The notes: generated by a model from the sequence alone, not told the origin. A DNA stretch of 64,000 bases from Silurus meridionalis (GCF_014805685.1 NC_060885.1:30613132-30677131); one strand, 5' to 3'; counted from the stretch's first letter, positions 1 through 10,152 are shown. Made by a program: numbers and translations.

Positions 1-227
1 TGAGTCAACAAAGTGTCAGTAAATGTGATCCCATCCAAAAACTCCCTTCGCTCTGTATTTCTGAATAACACTGCGCTAGACATCGTGCTGTAAAACCGAT
101 TACTCGACTTTCCTGTACTTTCACTGGGGAATCGACACCTGGTGAATAAGTTCAATATAAAAACGTCATTAGTTCAGACAGACAACAGCAACACTCATCC
201 TTACACCATCCTCATGCTCTTGAGGTA

Positions 228-766
228 CAGTACAGACCAAAAGTGTGGACACACCTTCTCATTCAAAGAGTTTTCTTTATTTTCATGACTATGAAAATTG
301 TAGAGTCACACTGAAGGCATCAAAACTATGAATTAACACATGTGGGATTATATACATAACAAAAAAGTGTGAAACAACTGAAAAATGTCATATTCTAGGT
401 TCTTCAAAGTAGCCACCTTTTGCTTTGATTACTGCTTTGCACACTCTTGGCATTCTCTTGATGAGCTTCAAGAGGTAGTCACCTGAAATGGTCTTCCAAC
501 AGTCTTAAAGGAGTTCCCAGAGAGATGCTTGGCACTTGTTGGCCCTTTTGCCTTCACTCTGCGGTCCAGCTCACCCCTAAACCATCTCGATTGATTTCAG
601 GTCCGGTGACTGTGGAGGCCAGGTCATCTGGCGCAGCACCCCATCACTCTCCTTCTTGGTCAAATAGCCCTTGATGCCTTCAGTGTGACTCTACAATTTT
701 CATAGTCATGAAAATAAAGAAAACTCTTTGAATGAGAAGGTGTGTCCAAACTTTTGGTCTGTACTG
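228..766 (-). mobile_element. Tc1/mariner-derived MITE, copy 1
   Basis: Non-autonomous element bounded by inverted termini of the type CAGTACAGACCAAAAG, with TA target duplications at 226-227 and 767-768. Read on the minus strand, the interior keeps the C-terminal part of a Tc1-type transposase, with recognisable blocks TWPPQSPDL, GDYLLKLIKRMPRVCKAVIK and AKGGYFEEPR. The N-terminal half is missing, and a stop replaces the Trp expected after the IEMV block, so it cannot make transposase. A near-identical copy in the same orientation lies at 12205-12752. Confidence 0.9.
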
Positions 767-1137
767 TATATCTTTAATACATCTCCAGCTATTATTAGAG
801 GAGATTAATGAGATTTATAAACAGACGCAATGCACAGGAGCCTCCCCTATTTTCCCCTCCCTCTATTTCTTATCTGCTGAGAACAAAAACAGTCTATATA
901 CATTACAGATCTTTAATTCTGTGCTTATTTAATAGCATTTTTTTTTTGTGTGTCTCTTGTAGAGATGAAGGGAAGATTTATGGCCACTGCTGCACTTTTC
1001 AGCGACTGTGTTATATTCAAACATTGAATGTAAAAAACAGCATTTTCATGTTTTCAGTGTCCGATTCAGTGCTTGCGGGACATCAGATTCTGAAGTTTAC
1101 ACCTATAGTGATATTCGTTATGGAGCATACAAGTTAT

Positions 1138-1138
<1 letters not shown>

Positions 1139-1193
<55 letters not shown>
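1139..1193. repeat. (CA)n microsatellite, (GT)n on the archease strand
   Basis: About 27 uninterrupted dinucleotide units. On the minus strand this (GT)n tract begins exactly at the 5' splice site of archease exon 3, so repeat length is directly coupled to the donor context. Confidence 0.97.
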
Positions 1194-1195
<2 letters not shown>

Positions 1196-1315
1196 TCTGA
1201 TTCAACTTCTACCGTATCGATAGGTTCTACTGTCTCTGTATCGGTCATATAACCAAACATGGCCATGGCACTCTGTTCAAATGCCTCCTCCAAGGAGTCC
1301 CCCCAAGAATGCAAC
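1194..1315 (-). CDS. zbtb8os: Archease, coding exon 3 (partial gene)
   Basis: A 122-bp exon on the minus strand, bounded by a TTTCAG acceptor (after 1315) and a GT donor at 1193-1192. It encodes 40 whole codons with blocks HSWGDSLEEAFEQSAMAMFG and YMTDTETVEPIDTVEVESE, which match vertebrate archease (ZBTB8OS) nearly residue for residue. Archease is a small cytosolic/nuclear protein that activates the RTCB tRNA-ligase complex, acting in tRNA exon ligation and XBP1 mRNA splicing. The exon starts in phase 2 and ends in phase 1, joining exon 2 in frame. The donor is unusual: it reads GAAG|GTGTGTGT and runs straight into a (GT)n tract instead of a GTAAGT-type site. The C-terminal half of the protein (expected continuation about GDD...) is not found at 1-1190, so those exons must lie left of the window. 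Identification is from remembered family sequence. Confidence 0.93.
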
Positions 1316-1885
1316 CTGAAACACACAAACACACAAATTGTTATTCAACCTTCGGATAAAAGTGTCTGATAAAATGCCATAATAACTTTAAGCACACTTC
1401 ATGGAACTCACCTCATAACATAATAGGTCAAATTATTGTCCAAACTAATGCATGATATTGAATTGTACCCCGAAAATGGATAAATATACAACATATAAAG
1501 TTGTGCAATTTGTTCTAAAGCGGTGCTTCTTTATATTTTGCTTACATGACAAAAAACCTGAAAGGGCTACTGACAAACTGTGATATCGTCTGTTTTTTTT
1601 TTTCCAAACTTTTTTTTCCTCAAAAGAACTGAAAACTGGTAGCAGCTGTTTTGATGCCAAATGTTACTACTGAACTTTACAACCTTCTAGTAAAACTATA
1701 TTTTCTGTTCATTTATAAAATCACTGACATTGAAAAACCTCACATTGAAATCAGGTTTGTTTAAAAATAAAATACGACTAATCTAAGCGCAGTTTCTGAC
1801 CAAACCTTGATCGAACCATATTGTGTTATGATTTTGTATTTTTTTGTTGAAGCTTCGCATTTCTGGCTCGGAAATGTTCACTTAC

Positions 1886-1910
1886 TGGACATCTGCGGTA
1901 TGATCCAGAT
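1886..1910 (-). CDS. zbtb8os: Archease, 25-bp microexon (coding exon 2)
   Basis: A 25-nt exon on the minus strand between a TGTAG acceptor and a strong GTAAGTGA donor. With the flanking split codons it encodes (Y)LDHTADV(Q), the archease motif whose Asp belongs to the conserved metal/active-site region of the family. Phase fits both sides: exon 1 ends with one base of a Tyr codon, this exon supplies its last two, and its final CA joins the first G of exon 3 to give Gln. The exon is far too short for an ORF scan and was found by looking for the missing DHTAD segment. Both splice sites, the phases and the motif agree, so the assignment is firm. Confidence 0.92.
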
Positions 1911-2173
1911 CTACAATCAAATACAAAAAAAATATGTTGAATTACTACACAAAAAAGAACAAAAGCTGACCCAATATTACACAAAACAACATCGTTATGA
2001 CATCATCATCCATTTGCAGAAAAAGAGAAAGAAATCCTCCCATTGCCTGTTCTAGTGAACAATAACAGTTACCTCATTGCTGGAAAAAATATTGTACACG
2101 AGGAAAGTTAGTTCAAGTTGCATGTTTCCAGGAGAAAGTTTCCAATAACAAGAAAAAGATTACACTAACTAAG

Positions 2174-2214
<41 letters not shown>
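2174..2214. repeat. (GT)n microsatellite
   Basis: About 20 units, in archease intron 1. Confidence 0.95.
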
Positions 2215-2217
<3 letters not shown>

Positions 2218-2639
2218 ATTACATAAGGGTGGAGAAGCAGATGAAGCTTATTTAACACTGTTTTTTTCTTTTCCCTATAAAATGGTTTCTTCCACTCAAT
2301 TCTATGTTACTGAGAATCTACATTGTCTTTGATTCAACATTAATATGTCTGCCATTATATTGTTTTTGTGTCAGAAAAATGACATATTTATTTACTTATT
2401 ACTTTAATTATATTTATACAGTTCTGTCTAAGTGATACAAGCTATTTATGTTTTAATTTGTAATTAATTTTATTTTTATAATCTACTTTGGAAGATCATA
2501 AGGTGTGCGTTAGTGGTCCAAATATTTATAAAAAAAAAAAAAAATCTGGAAAAAAAAAAACCCACTTTGGCTCTGAAATTGGTAAAAAAAAAAAAAAAAA
2601 AAAAATCTCTCTCTATCTATAAATACGAATTGTTATAAA

Positions 2640-3150
2640 TATATAAATAAATGCACTGTTTATGCGCAAGGAAATGTGAGAGAAAAAAAGGGAAAAAAAC
2701 AGAATTTATAGCATATACACTTTTGCATTAGAAATGTGAAAGTAAAAAAAAGTTAAACAAAAAAATTAATAAATGCATGTTTTTTGGACAGCACTATTGC
2801 ATTCAAAATAGAAATGTGAGAGCAAAAAATGCTGGAAAAAATGCACAGGATTTATGGTTTACACGTTCGCATTCGAAATAGTAATTTAAGATTAAAAAAG
2901 GGGGAAAAATAAATGCACAAGATTTCTGCTATGTAAACTTTTGCATTTGAAATGGTTTTACATTACTAACAAAATGCATGCATGTTTTATGGCCTACAGA
3001 TCTGCATTCCTAATAGTAATGTTAGAGGAAAAATTGGAAAGAAAACGAACAGGATTTATGGTATATACAGTTTACATTTGAAATAGTAATGTGAGAGAAA
3101 AAGGGGGGAAAAATGCACATGGTTTGTAGTACACACGTTTGCATTCAATG
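2640..3150. repeat. Degenerate tandem array, unit about 80-90 bp
   Basis: Six or so imperfect copies of a unit built around GCATTCGAAATAGTAATGTG, an A-rich core (GAGAAAAAAGGGGAAAAA), ATGCACAGGATTTATGG and TATACAC. Similar phrases recur at about 2650, 2730, 2805, 2870, 2945, 3005 and 3070. It fills part of archease intron 1 and follows an A-rich stretch (2528-2610). Copies differ by many substitutions and small indels, so the array is old. Confidence 0.75.
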
Positions 3151-3309
3151 TGATTCAGTTAGACGAGCAGTTAGCTCCTACAAGGTGCTTAGTTCATGCA
3201 TTATTTTATTTATTTAATTCTTTATAGAAAAGAGACACTTTGAAACATGATGGCCAATGAAGAACCAAATAACCAAATTTTACTTGGGATTGGATTATGG
3301 GATGAAGAG

Positions 3310-3350
3310 ATGAATGAATGAATGAATGAATGAATGAATGAATAAATAAA
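3310..3350. repeat. (AATG)n microsatellite
   Basis: About eight GAAT/AATG units grading into AAATAAAT, in archease intron 1. Confidence 0.9.
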
Positions 3351-3926
3351 GAAATAAAAAAGAAGGAAAGCTGTGCATTTATAACAGACACTGTCAGCAT
3401 CCCTGTATTCGTGTTATTAATGCTTCCCAGCCTGCTGTGTCTGTGCTCAATCACTCCATTACAGCTCATTAGGTGTGAGTCGTTTAGCTAAAGGAATCGG
3501 CTCCACGAGTCGACTCGGTGTCAAAAGATAACTCGTTGACAAAAGTGCAAAGTTCACGGCACTGTAATTGAAGATTTAACACAGTAACACTTGTGTGTTT
3601 TAAGTAATACATTGCGAAAAAATGAATAAAAGCAAGTAGATGACAGGATTTGGTACTGATATATAAGTATAACCGAATTATAAGTGATAAGTACTATTTA
3701 TTTATTTTTGTTGATTAGATGGCATAGTAATTATAATTTCGCACTGCTGTAATCATGTAATTATGATGTAATTCTAATCCATCCAATAAACAACGTGAAA
3801 CGATATAAAGTCATATATATCTGTCAAAACACTCCAAAAACCATATACAATTTTTAAACGACCAATCTGGCAACCCTGTAATGTTTCCTATCCACAAAGC
3901 TCGGCATTAAATTCTTCCGCACTTAC

Positions 3927-4008
3927 ATTCATATTTCTTGTTGATAGCGGGATATTTGGATTTTGTTTCCTTTTGGGCTCCGGTAAGGTCCAGCTCTCGA
4001 TCATTCAT
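3927..4008 (-). CDS. zbtb8os: Archease, first coding exon
   Basis: The start codon is at 4008-4006 on the minus strand. The exon encodes 27 codons, MNDRELDLTGAQKETKSK followed by YPAINKKYE, then one base before a consensus GTAAGT donor (3926-3921). It corresponds to the N-terminal helix/linker of archease, where the human protein also has a KYPxxNxKYEY segment just before DHTAD. Exons 1-3 join in frame without a stop. Intron 1 (1911-3926) holds the degenerate A-rich tandem array and an (AATG)n tract; intron 2 (1316-1885) has no recognised feature. The N-terminal 15 residues are the least conserved part of the family, so the exact start is inferred from its being the first in-frame ATG of the exon. 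Confidence 0.9.
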
Positions 4009-4013
4009 TGTGC

Positions 4014-4100
4014 TTAAATACAAATTTTACTTCTAAACATCTGTTGAAATGAAACGCACTAATGACGCAACAGTTTACTTCCGTACTGTGAAGCACGTGT
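4014..4100 (-). promoter_or_regulatory. zbtb8os: Probable archease promoter/5' leader with ETS, CRE-like and E-box motifs and a short uORF
   Basis: Immediately upstream of the archease ATG on the minus strand lie a CACGTG E-box (4094-4099), an ETS-type CGGAAGT (4083-4077) and a CRE-like TGCGTCATT (about 4070-4061), typical of compact housekeeping promoters. If transcription starts upstream of 4040, the leader contains a uORF of eight codons (ATG at 4040-4038, TAA at 4016-4014) ending five bases before the main ATG. The start site is not known; motifs are read by eye. Confidence 0.5.
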
Positions 4101-4357
4101 CAAAAACGTTCTAAAACATAATAAAAGTCCCATATTCATTTCAGAGTAATAAGTAGGCTGGCTGGTGAAGGTTCCACGGCGTTTCGCTGTTATTGATTAA
4201 GAAGAATAATAATATTGCAGTCTAATAGTAACATTTATTAACTTAATTGTCACAAGCACAATTTGTTATACATACATAATCCACAACTTTAATTATTTCT
4301 TCTTTTTTCTTGTTGTTGATATTCTTCTTGTTGAGCTCCTCCAATCCAGATAAGTGT

Positions 4358-4358
4358 A

Positions 4359-4400
<42 letters not shown>

Positions 4401-4402
4401 AA
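4358..4402. repeat. (AAT)n microsatellite
   Basis: TAA/AAT triplets followed by a short ATT run (an inverted pair that can fold back), about 250 bp upstream of the archease promoter. Confidence 0.9.
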
Positions 4403-4489
4403 AATAAAAAGCATGATAATAATAACCTGACTTTATATTCACCAAAATAACGAGTACTTTTTATATGTAGGACGTTTTGGAGACAAGGT

Positions 4490-4733
4490 GATGGAGGTGT
4501 GATTGAGATGGTTTGGACATGTGCAGAGGAGGGACATGGAGTATATCAGTAGGAGAATGCTGAGGATGGAGCCACCAGGAAGGAGGAAAAGAGGAAGACC
4601 AAGGAGGAAGTTTATGGATGTGGTGAAGGAAGACATGCAGGTGGTTGGTTTGAAAGAGGCAGATGTAGAGGACAGGGGGTATGGAGACGGATGATCCGCT
4701 GTGGCGACCCCCAATGAAGAAGAAGATTAAGTC
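4490..4733 (+). mobile_element. RTE-type LINE 3' end, 5'-truncated
   Basis: Plus-strand translation gives RWFGHVQRRDMEYISRRMLR, MEPPGRRKRGRPRRKFMDVV and KEDMQVVGL, the C-terminal tail of the reverse-transcriptase ORF of RTE-clade retrotransposons common in fish. It ends after a CGGATGATCCGCTGTGGCGACCC stretch (split here as two halves) and GAAGAAGAAG. A 5'-truncated dead copy; a longer related copy lies at about 52840-53335. Confidence 0.85.
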
Positions 4734-4865
4734 CCAATATATTCTTTGACCAATTCTGCCTCTAATAAATCCTGACCTTTAACTTGACTTGTTTCCAATA
4801 AGAATAGGTCTATTTTTGGTTGTGTTAAAAATCCAAAGTGCCGTTTATCTTTTTACTTATTATTA

Positions 4866-5130
4866 TGTGCTTCTAACAATGATTAGAATCAGCATATCTG
4901 AGCACAATGTACTTTGCTCTTAATTGAAGATTGTCAAAAGTAATAAATGTGTCAGAAGAATGAATGGTCAGGATTTTAGGTGGTTTCCATGCTAGAGGGT
5001 CATAAACAGGCCAAGGCCTGGACCAGGAATAAATTACATAAAAAAAATAAAGATGGATTTTTTTCCCACTATCATTTTATTTAATTTGTAAGAACCTAGC
5101 TATTCGATCGTAATGTTGGTGAATGAAGTT
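4866..5130 (+). repeat. Diverged dispersed repeat, copy A
   Basis: Shares ordered blocks with 7674-7975 in the same orientation: TATTATGTG.TTCTA, TTGTCAAAAGTAATAAATGT, AGAGGGTCAT, TTTATT.TATTTAAT, GTAAGAACCTAG and CATTC-like text. The pair flanks about 2.5 kb. They could be two copies of one unknown element or decayed terminal repeats. Confidence 0.5.
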
Positions 5131-7270
5131 TGACTTATCAAACAGCCAAGGACTTTCCTGACCTTCTTGCTTGGCAGTTTTATCGATGTGTGTGAGGCAG
5201 GAAGGGGTTATTTGGAACAGTTGGGGCAGATAGACGCTCAATGAATCGTGCAACCTCGGTTGCTGGGGAGGAGAGTTGAAACTGGCGATAATGTCTTAGA
5301 AGAATGCTCTGAAGAGCTGGTCCGGAACGTTTCCGAAAATAAATTCAATGGAAAACAGATCAAGAGAAGTTAGTGAAGGTCAACATCGCAATAACAAGAC
5401 GTAGGACTATCGTTTTCGCACGTTAGCAAGTCTGTGAATGTTAATAATAATATGAATAAGTAAAACAAAATTTAAACATATTATGAACATATAATCAATG
5501 TAGGAGGATATTAGTTTAACGAAATATTAGTAGAATAGAAACAGCAATAAAATTTAAAAAAAGCAGAAACATAAACATTTCAGATGCAGGAGGGTAAAGG
5601 GCCGCAAAATGATCGTTCAAGCACAGAGGATGAGAATAAAATGAGGGAAAATTTAAGAAAGAGGGGGTTTTATACACGTGCAGTTTTTAATATTTCTAAC
5701 AGAACTACGCCGAAAATTAGGGGAACTGAGAGGAGCCCAAAATGTAATCTTAGGAAGAGGAGCGGAACCAGGTGTCAGGAGATAATGGGAAATAAAAAAA
5801 ATAATAATAAATTGCTAACACAGAATTCACTGGAGATTCTAGGTGGCATCAGGGTATAAAAATGAGAAAGTGGGGAGATTCTGTGTGCTTAATCATCTCG
5901 CTTGTGGTTAAATGACCACCTTCTATGAGCTCATTGGAATGTGATGTAGCAGCAATGAAGAAGTTTGCTTTTCCTCATCCAAGGATGAAGATCCTTCATT
6001 GGTTTTTGAGGTCAATTCTTTTTAATTATATTATTATTATGTGTGTTAGATAGGGAATTAGCTGAAACAGAGAATGCACACCTTTTCATCACCTGCCCTG
6101 TGCTAAGCCTTGGAGTTTAATTCAGAAAGGGCAATATGTGCAATGTGTACATTGATAAATACATTGATATTGATAAAAATGATAAAATTGCTAAAGATAG
6201 ATTTTAATGTTAAGATGGTTCTTACACCGGTTCACACACATTCCTTTGTCTGTTCAGTGTCTATAAAATATTTACATATGTTAGTATGTAAGGTAAACAG
6301 GAAGTCTTTATCTTTATCACACATCTCCGGCTATCTTCTATCTTCTTATCCAAACAGGAAACAGCTTTAGGCTTTCTTTCCAATGTGTATATATACTTCT
6401 GTTGCCTGCAATAAACCGAAGAAGAACATAAGCCATCCTGTGTGCTGTGTGATTCTTCCCTGATATCATAAAGGCACCACGAGCTTCGTAGATCGCACAG
6501 GAAACCTCTCCAGGAACAATAAAGAAAGAAATTGTACAAATTTCACACCTTTAATCCCAAGAATTAGACCTTGTATTGAATTTCGGAAGAAAAAAAAAGA
6601 AGGCATGGAGAGGGACATATTGGGATTTATTAGAAGTCAGCTTGCACTTGACCTAATACTTGAAAAAATGGAAGTAATGTGCGAGAGCTTTTGGCAGACT
6701 GAGATTACAAAGCCGATCAGGTGAAGTGTGATTTTCATTTATAGGTGAGGTGGGCTTGTAGTCACGACTGTCATTGTCGGCACCTGAGAATAGGTTTGCA
6801 GCATGGAGAAATATGTCTGTTTGTGTAGAAGCTTCAGAAACCTGGGGAATGCAGATCAGACGACACGGTGGCCATAGTCGTGGGTCAGATGAGGGAGTCG
6901 AGGGAAGAAGGGTGTCTAGAAATAGCGCATATTTAGCAGCCAAACGAGACAGCTGGAATTAACGTTTTGTTTTTTTAAGTGAAATAGTAGAGCTTTGCGG
7001 AGAGACGGGAATGAGCTGTGCCTTGCTGTAACACCATGATACATATTTAATCATTCACCTGAACACTTAAACACACCCACACACACTTAGTTCCTCATAT
7101 ACGCTTAGTCACAGAAAAACTTATAAGATTAAATAAAACCATAATAGCAATTAGAAGAAAATAAAATATGCACATGGCGAAAGAAGTTTTCGTATAAATA
7201 GGTAGTGTGTATGATGGCCTGAAAGAAGAAATGACGCATAATACGGAAGATTCAGGAAAAAAACTATTAT
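5131..7270. other. Intergenic stretch, mostly unrecognised
   Basis: No gene recognised. A 91-codon open frame from a genuine ATG at 5584 to 5859 (plus strand, Lys/Arg/Asn-rich) has no family I know. Sequence at about 6230-6500 looks like a solo LTR: a TATATATAC box near 6390, CAATAAACC near 6410 and a TGTGCTGTGTGATTCTTCCC run after it. Frames at 6653-6962 on both strands overlap each other and resemble decayed repeat rather than a gene. Confidence 0.35.
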
Positions 7271-7583
7271 AAGTGCACTGCCAGCACACCTACGTTGATC
7301 GTTTTAATGCAGGAAATGGATGAGTATGTATACTCTGGACAAACCCTGAGCTCAAACTATTCCTTATTTTGCAATAAGACATAGAAAACCACAGATGTGT
7401 TATCCCAGACCGGAATGTTACATATACCCCGTATTCACACGGTAAAATCCTACAGACATTCCAAAGACACCATAGGAATGTGTGTTAAGAGAACCAGTTG
7501 TGAGGCACTCTTTCAAGGTTAACAGAAGGAAAACAGAGCCCTAGAGAAAACTCAGACAGTAGAAAAGAAGAAGATTTGACACA

Positions 7584-7660
7584 TTTGTTGATTGGTAATA
7601 AAAGCCAGTATCTTCTGGAAGCCAAATCTGTGACTCTAAATCGTTTCTGCAACAAGGCCT
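7584..7660 (+). repeat. LTR-like R/U5 fragment
   Basis: The segment from TTGTTGATTGGTAATAAAAG through ATCTTCTGGAAGCC to TCGTTTCTGCAACA matches, in inverted orientation, 8272-8345. A poly(A)-type AATAAA about 55 bases before a terminal CA is what an LTR R/U5 looks like. Upstream sequence is not shared, so the boundaries are uncertain. Confidence 0.45.
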
Positions 7661-7673
7661 TTTTTTATTATGT

Positions 7674-7975
7674 GTTTCTATTATGCTTAAAATATAGTTT
7701 TGTGGTGTACGGCCAAATCAGTATATTTAAAAAAGTAATTAAGGTGTAATAAAAACTAGCACACTTAATAATAATGAACATGTGTTTTGTCAAGAGTAAT
7801 AAATTTGTCAAAAGAACAGATTCGACACGGTTCCTCGAACAGAGGGTCATGAAGCAGCTATAAGTAAATCACGTTACTTTTTAAAGAAATAAGTGATAAA
7901 TGCACTCTGCCAGTTTTATTGTATTTAATTGTTAAGAACCTAGGCATTCAAAGATAATAATGGCGGATGAGGGAA
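7674..7975 (+). repeat. Diverged dispersed repeat, copy B
   Basis: Partner of the repeat at 4866-5130; shares TTTGTCAAAAGAA, AGAGGGTCATGAA and TTAAGAACCTAGGCATTC. It is followed by a TATATAAAA box at about 8020. Confidence 0.5.
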
Positions 7976-8149
7976 TGATTGGAAACATAAGAAATTGAGG
8001 GTTACACAAATGGCAGAAGAAGGTATATAAAAATTGTGTATTGAGTGTGTTTTTGGGTCATTCCCTGGAACTGCCTTGTTTTATTCCTGCTTTATAAAGT
8101 CATTCTGAAACCACAACCCTGGATTCTAATTAGTTTCTTTCACTATGCA

Positions 8150-8262
8150 TCTCTCTTCGCCTTTATATTCCATCTTTTCCTTCTCTCTTCTCTTCTCCCT
8201 TCTCTCCTCTCCCTTTTTTTCTTCTCTATTCTCTCCCTTTACTCTCCTCTCTCTTCGCTCAG
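8150..8262. repeat. Pyrimidine-rich (CT/CTTCT) tract
   Basis: Over 100 bases of nearly pure C/T on the plus strand with CTTCTCT and CTCTC phrasing; no coding value despite open frames across it. Confidence 0.85.
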
Positions 8263-8271
8263 TCTGCCTTT

Positions 8272-8516
8272 GTTGTAGAAACGACTCAGAGTCACGGGTT
8301 TTGCTTCCAGAAGATAACGGCTTTTATTATCAATCAACAAAAGCCGGGGCTGGTCTGCAGAGCAACCGACTCTCCAGTCTCATTTCCACATTATATATGC
8401 TTGGACCACGAATGCATTTCAATACATGCCACTTCTCCATCCATACATTGTTCACCAAAACATCTGTGTCTAATTTGGGTCCTCACTAATACATACAATG
8501 GTGGTGCCATATATAC
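8272..8516 (-). mobile_element. Possible solo LTR
   Basis: On the minus strand the segment begins TGTAGTATATATGG, contains CATATATAATG (TATA-like) and AATAAAAGCC (poly(A)-like), and ends TTTCTACAACA, giving the TG...CA ends of an LTR of about 245 bp. Its last 75 bp match the inverted copy at 7584-7660. No internal region, PBS or clear target duplication was seen. Confidence 0.45.
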
Positions 8517-8563
8517 TACACATGGCACATTAGCGTTGTTACATATACATGTTGTATATATTA

Positions 8564-8887
8564 CGGTGGCTGATTAGTGCAACACACATTAACAAATCAG
8601 AGAACAAATGAACAAATTAGAAACGCTAACAAATCCGAAAACAAAATAGCGAAAGCAAAAACAAATCAACACATCCAAATCTGTCATTCAAGATATTCAG
8701 GAAGTACAACAGTCTTTTATTTATTTATTCATTTTTTATTAAGCAATTAGTCAAATACAAACAATGTGGCAATAACAAGTACATTTTCATTACAATACAC
8801 TGAACAGGTGCATTAAAATACAAACGTTATACACATATATTTAGGGGAAAGATTAAAAAAATTGATAAATAAATAACATTTATCAAA

Positions 8888-8964
<77 letters not shown>

Positions 8965-9715
8965 AAAAAAATAAAATGTAATCAAAAAACGATACAAATA
9001 AACAGGGCTATTGTTTATTCTGTAAATCATATTTTTCTATAAAGAACAAACGATTCATTGCATTTTTCTTTTTAATCAGTTTAAGGGCTTTTGTGAAAGA
9101 AATAAACTCATTATAAAATGCAAAAAAACGGAAGTTGAAAGTTGGTTTCACTTTCAAGTATTAACTGGTTAGGGTTAGCAGTTAGCAATTAACCAGTTAA
9201 GGACATCAGACCATAAAGCGTCTGAAGTAACAGTCTGCGGCAGGAGGAAGTTGGAACGTCTGTGTAAAAGTGTAAAAACGAATCTTTATGTGATGATAAA
9301 CTGCAGCATCTCCAACATCACTGCATATGAATGTCCTTCCTCAAAGTAGCTTTGAATTCATACCAGTTTCTCTTTGCTTGCCCATGTTTACTTGTTATTT
9401 TCTTATATTTAAAGGTGCACTCATCAAAATTAAAGAAAATTGTTTAAAAAAATTGAGAACTTCACACATGTACATGAAAAAAAGTTATGATTTCATACTT
9501 CCTGTATATCTTGAATGACAGGTGTCTCGTCCAATGATTGGTAAGTTTCCATTCACAAACTATACCTACCTTTTCCGGTTTGTCTGAATTGTTGTGTTGT
9601 CGGATTTGTTGTTTCGCTTTCGGATTGGTTATTTTGTTTTCGGATTTGTTAGTGTTTTCCAATTTGTTCGTTTGTTTTCGGATTTGTTAATGTGTTTTGC
9701 ACTTTTCGGTCACTG
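8564..9715. mobile_element. Non-autonomous DNA element with long, internally repetitive TIRs
   Basis: The left arm (8564-8707) and right arm (9497-9715) are reverse complements: both read (a)cGGTGgC-like ends, then CACATTAACAAATC, AACAAATCCGAAAACAAA, and near their inner edges CTGTCATTCAAGATAT.CAGGAAGTA. The arms are built from repeated AACAAATCcGAAAACAAA phrases. The left arm is shorter by a deletion. The interior has no transposase and carries a (TA)n tract (8897-8959). AT-rich flanks (TATATATTA / TAATATATA) hide the target duplication. The superfamily is uncertain; hAT-like is my best guess. Confidence 0.75.
8897..8959. repeat. (TA)n microsatellite
   Basis: About 30 AT units inside the long-TIR element. 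Confidence 0.97.
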
Positions 9716-9869
9716 TAATATATACATATATATTTGATTAACTTTATCCTTCTACACCTTCTCTCATCTCCCTTTTTTCTTCTCTCCTCTTTCTTTTGTC
9801 CCTCCTCTCCTTTCTTCTCTCCTCTTCTCTCCCTATTGGTTATTGTGTTGATGCAGTTTTCTATCTCTG

Positions 9870-10152
9870 ACCTCTATGGCGTTCCATAGTTAGCAACCTG
9901 TTTCATGACTCGGGGCTTTTTGTTTTGTTTTGTTAGGGTTTTTTGTATTTTTTAATAAATCAATGGCGGCTGTTTGAGACGTTCATTTTGGACATGTTTC
10001 CTTTATAAAAAATGTTTGTGTTCTCGGAAAAAAGAGTGGGGAAACTTTGCTGGCGAGCGCGAAATAACCAACATTCCGGTCAGAAATCGGAAGTTGAAAC
10101 ACGGAGCCCGAAAACTGCAACCCTTCAATTTTCAATCAATCCAGAAACACGT
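9870..10152 (+). promoter_or_regulatory. Putative promoter and non-coding exon 1 of the zinc-finger gene
   Basis: An ATCAATGGCGGCTG motif at 9959-9972 fits the YY1/initiator-like element seen at many vertebrate TATA-less promoters. The following sequence to 10152 ends at a consensus donor (CACGT|GTAAGTG), is locally CpG-richer than its surroundings (GGCGAGCGCGAAATAACC), and has no long ATG frame. I infer an untranslated first exon; the start site is unknown. Confidence 0.45.

Noticed and set aside
5584..5859. 91-codon Lys/Arg/Asn-rich frame as a gene
   Set aside because: Has an ATG and no repeats, but no homology I can recall, no polyadenylation or splice support, and lies between diverged repeats; described only as part of the intergenic region.
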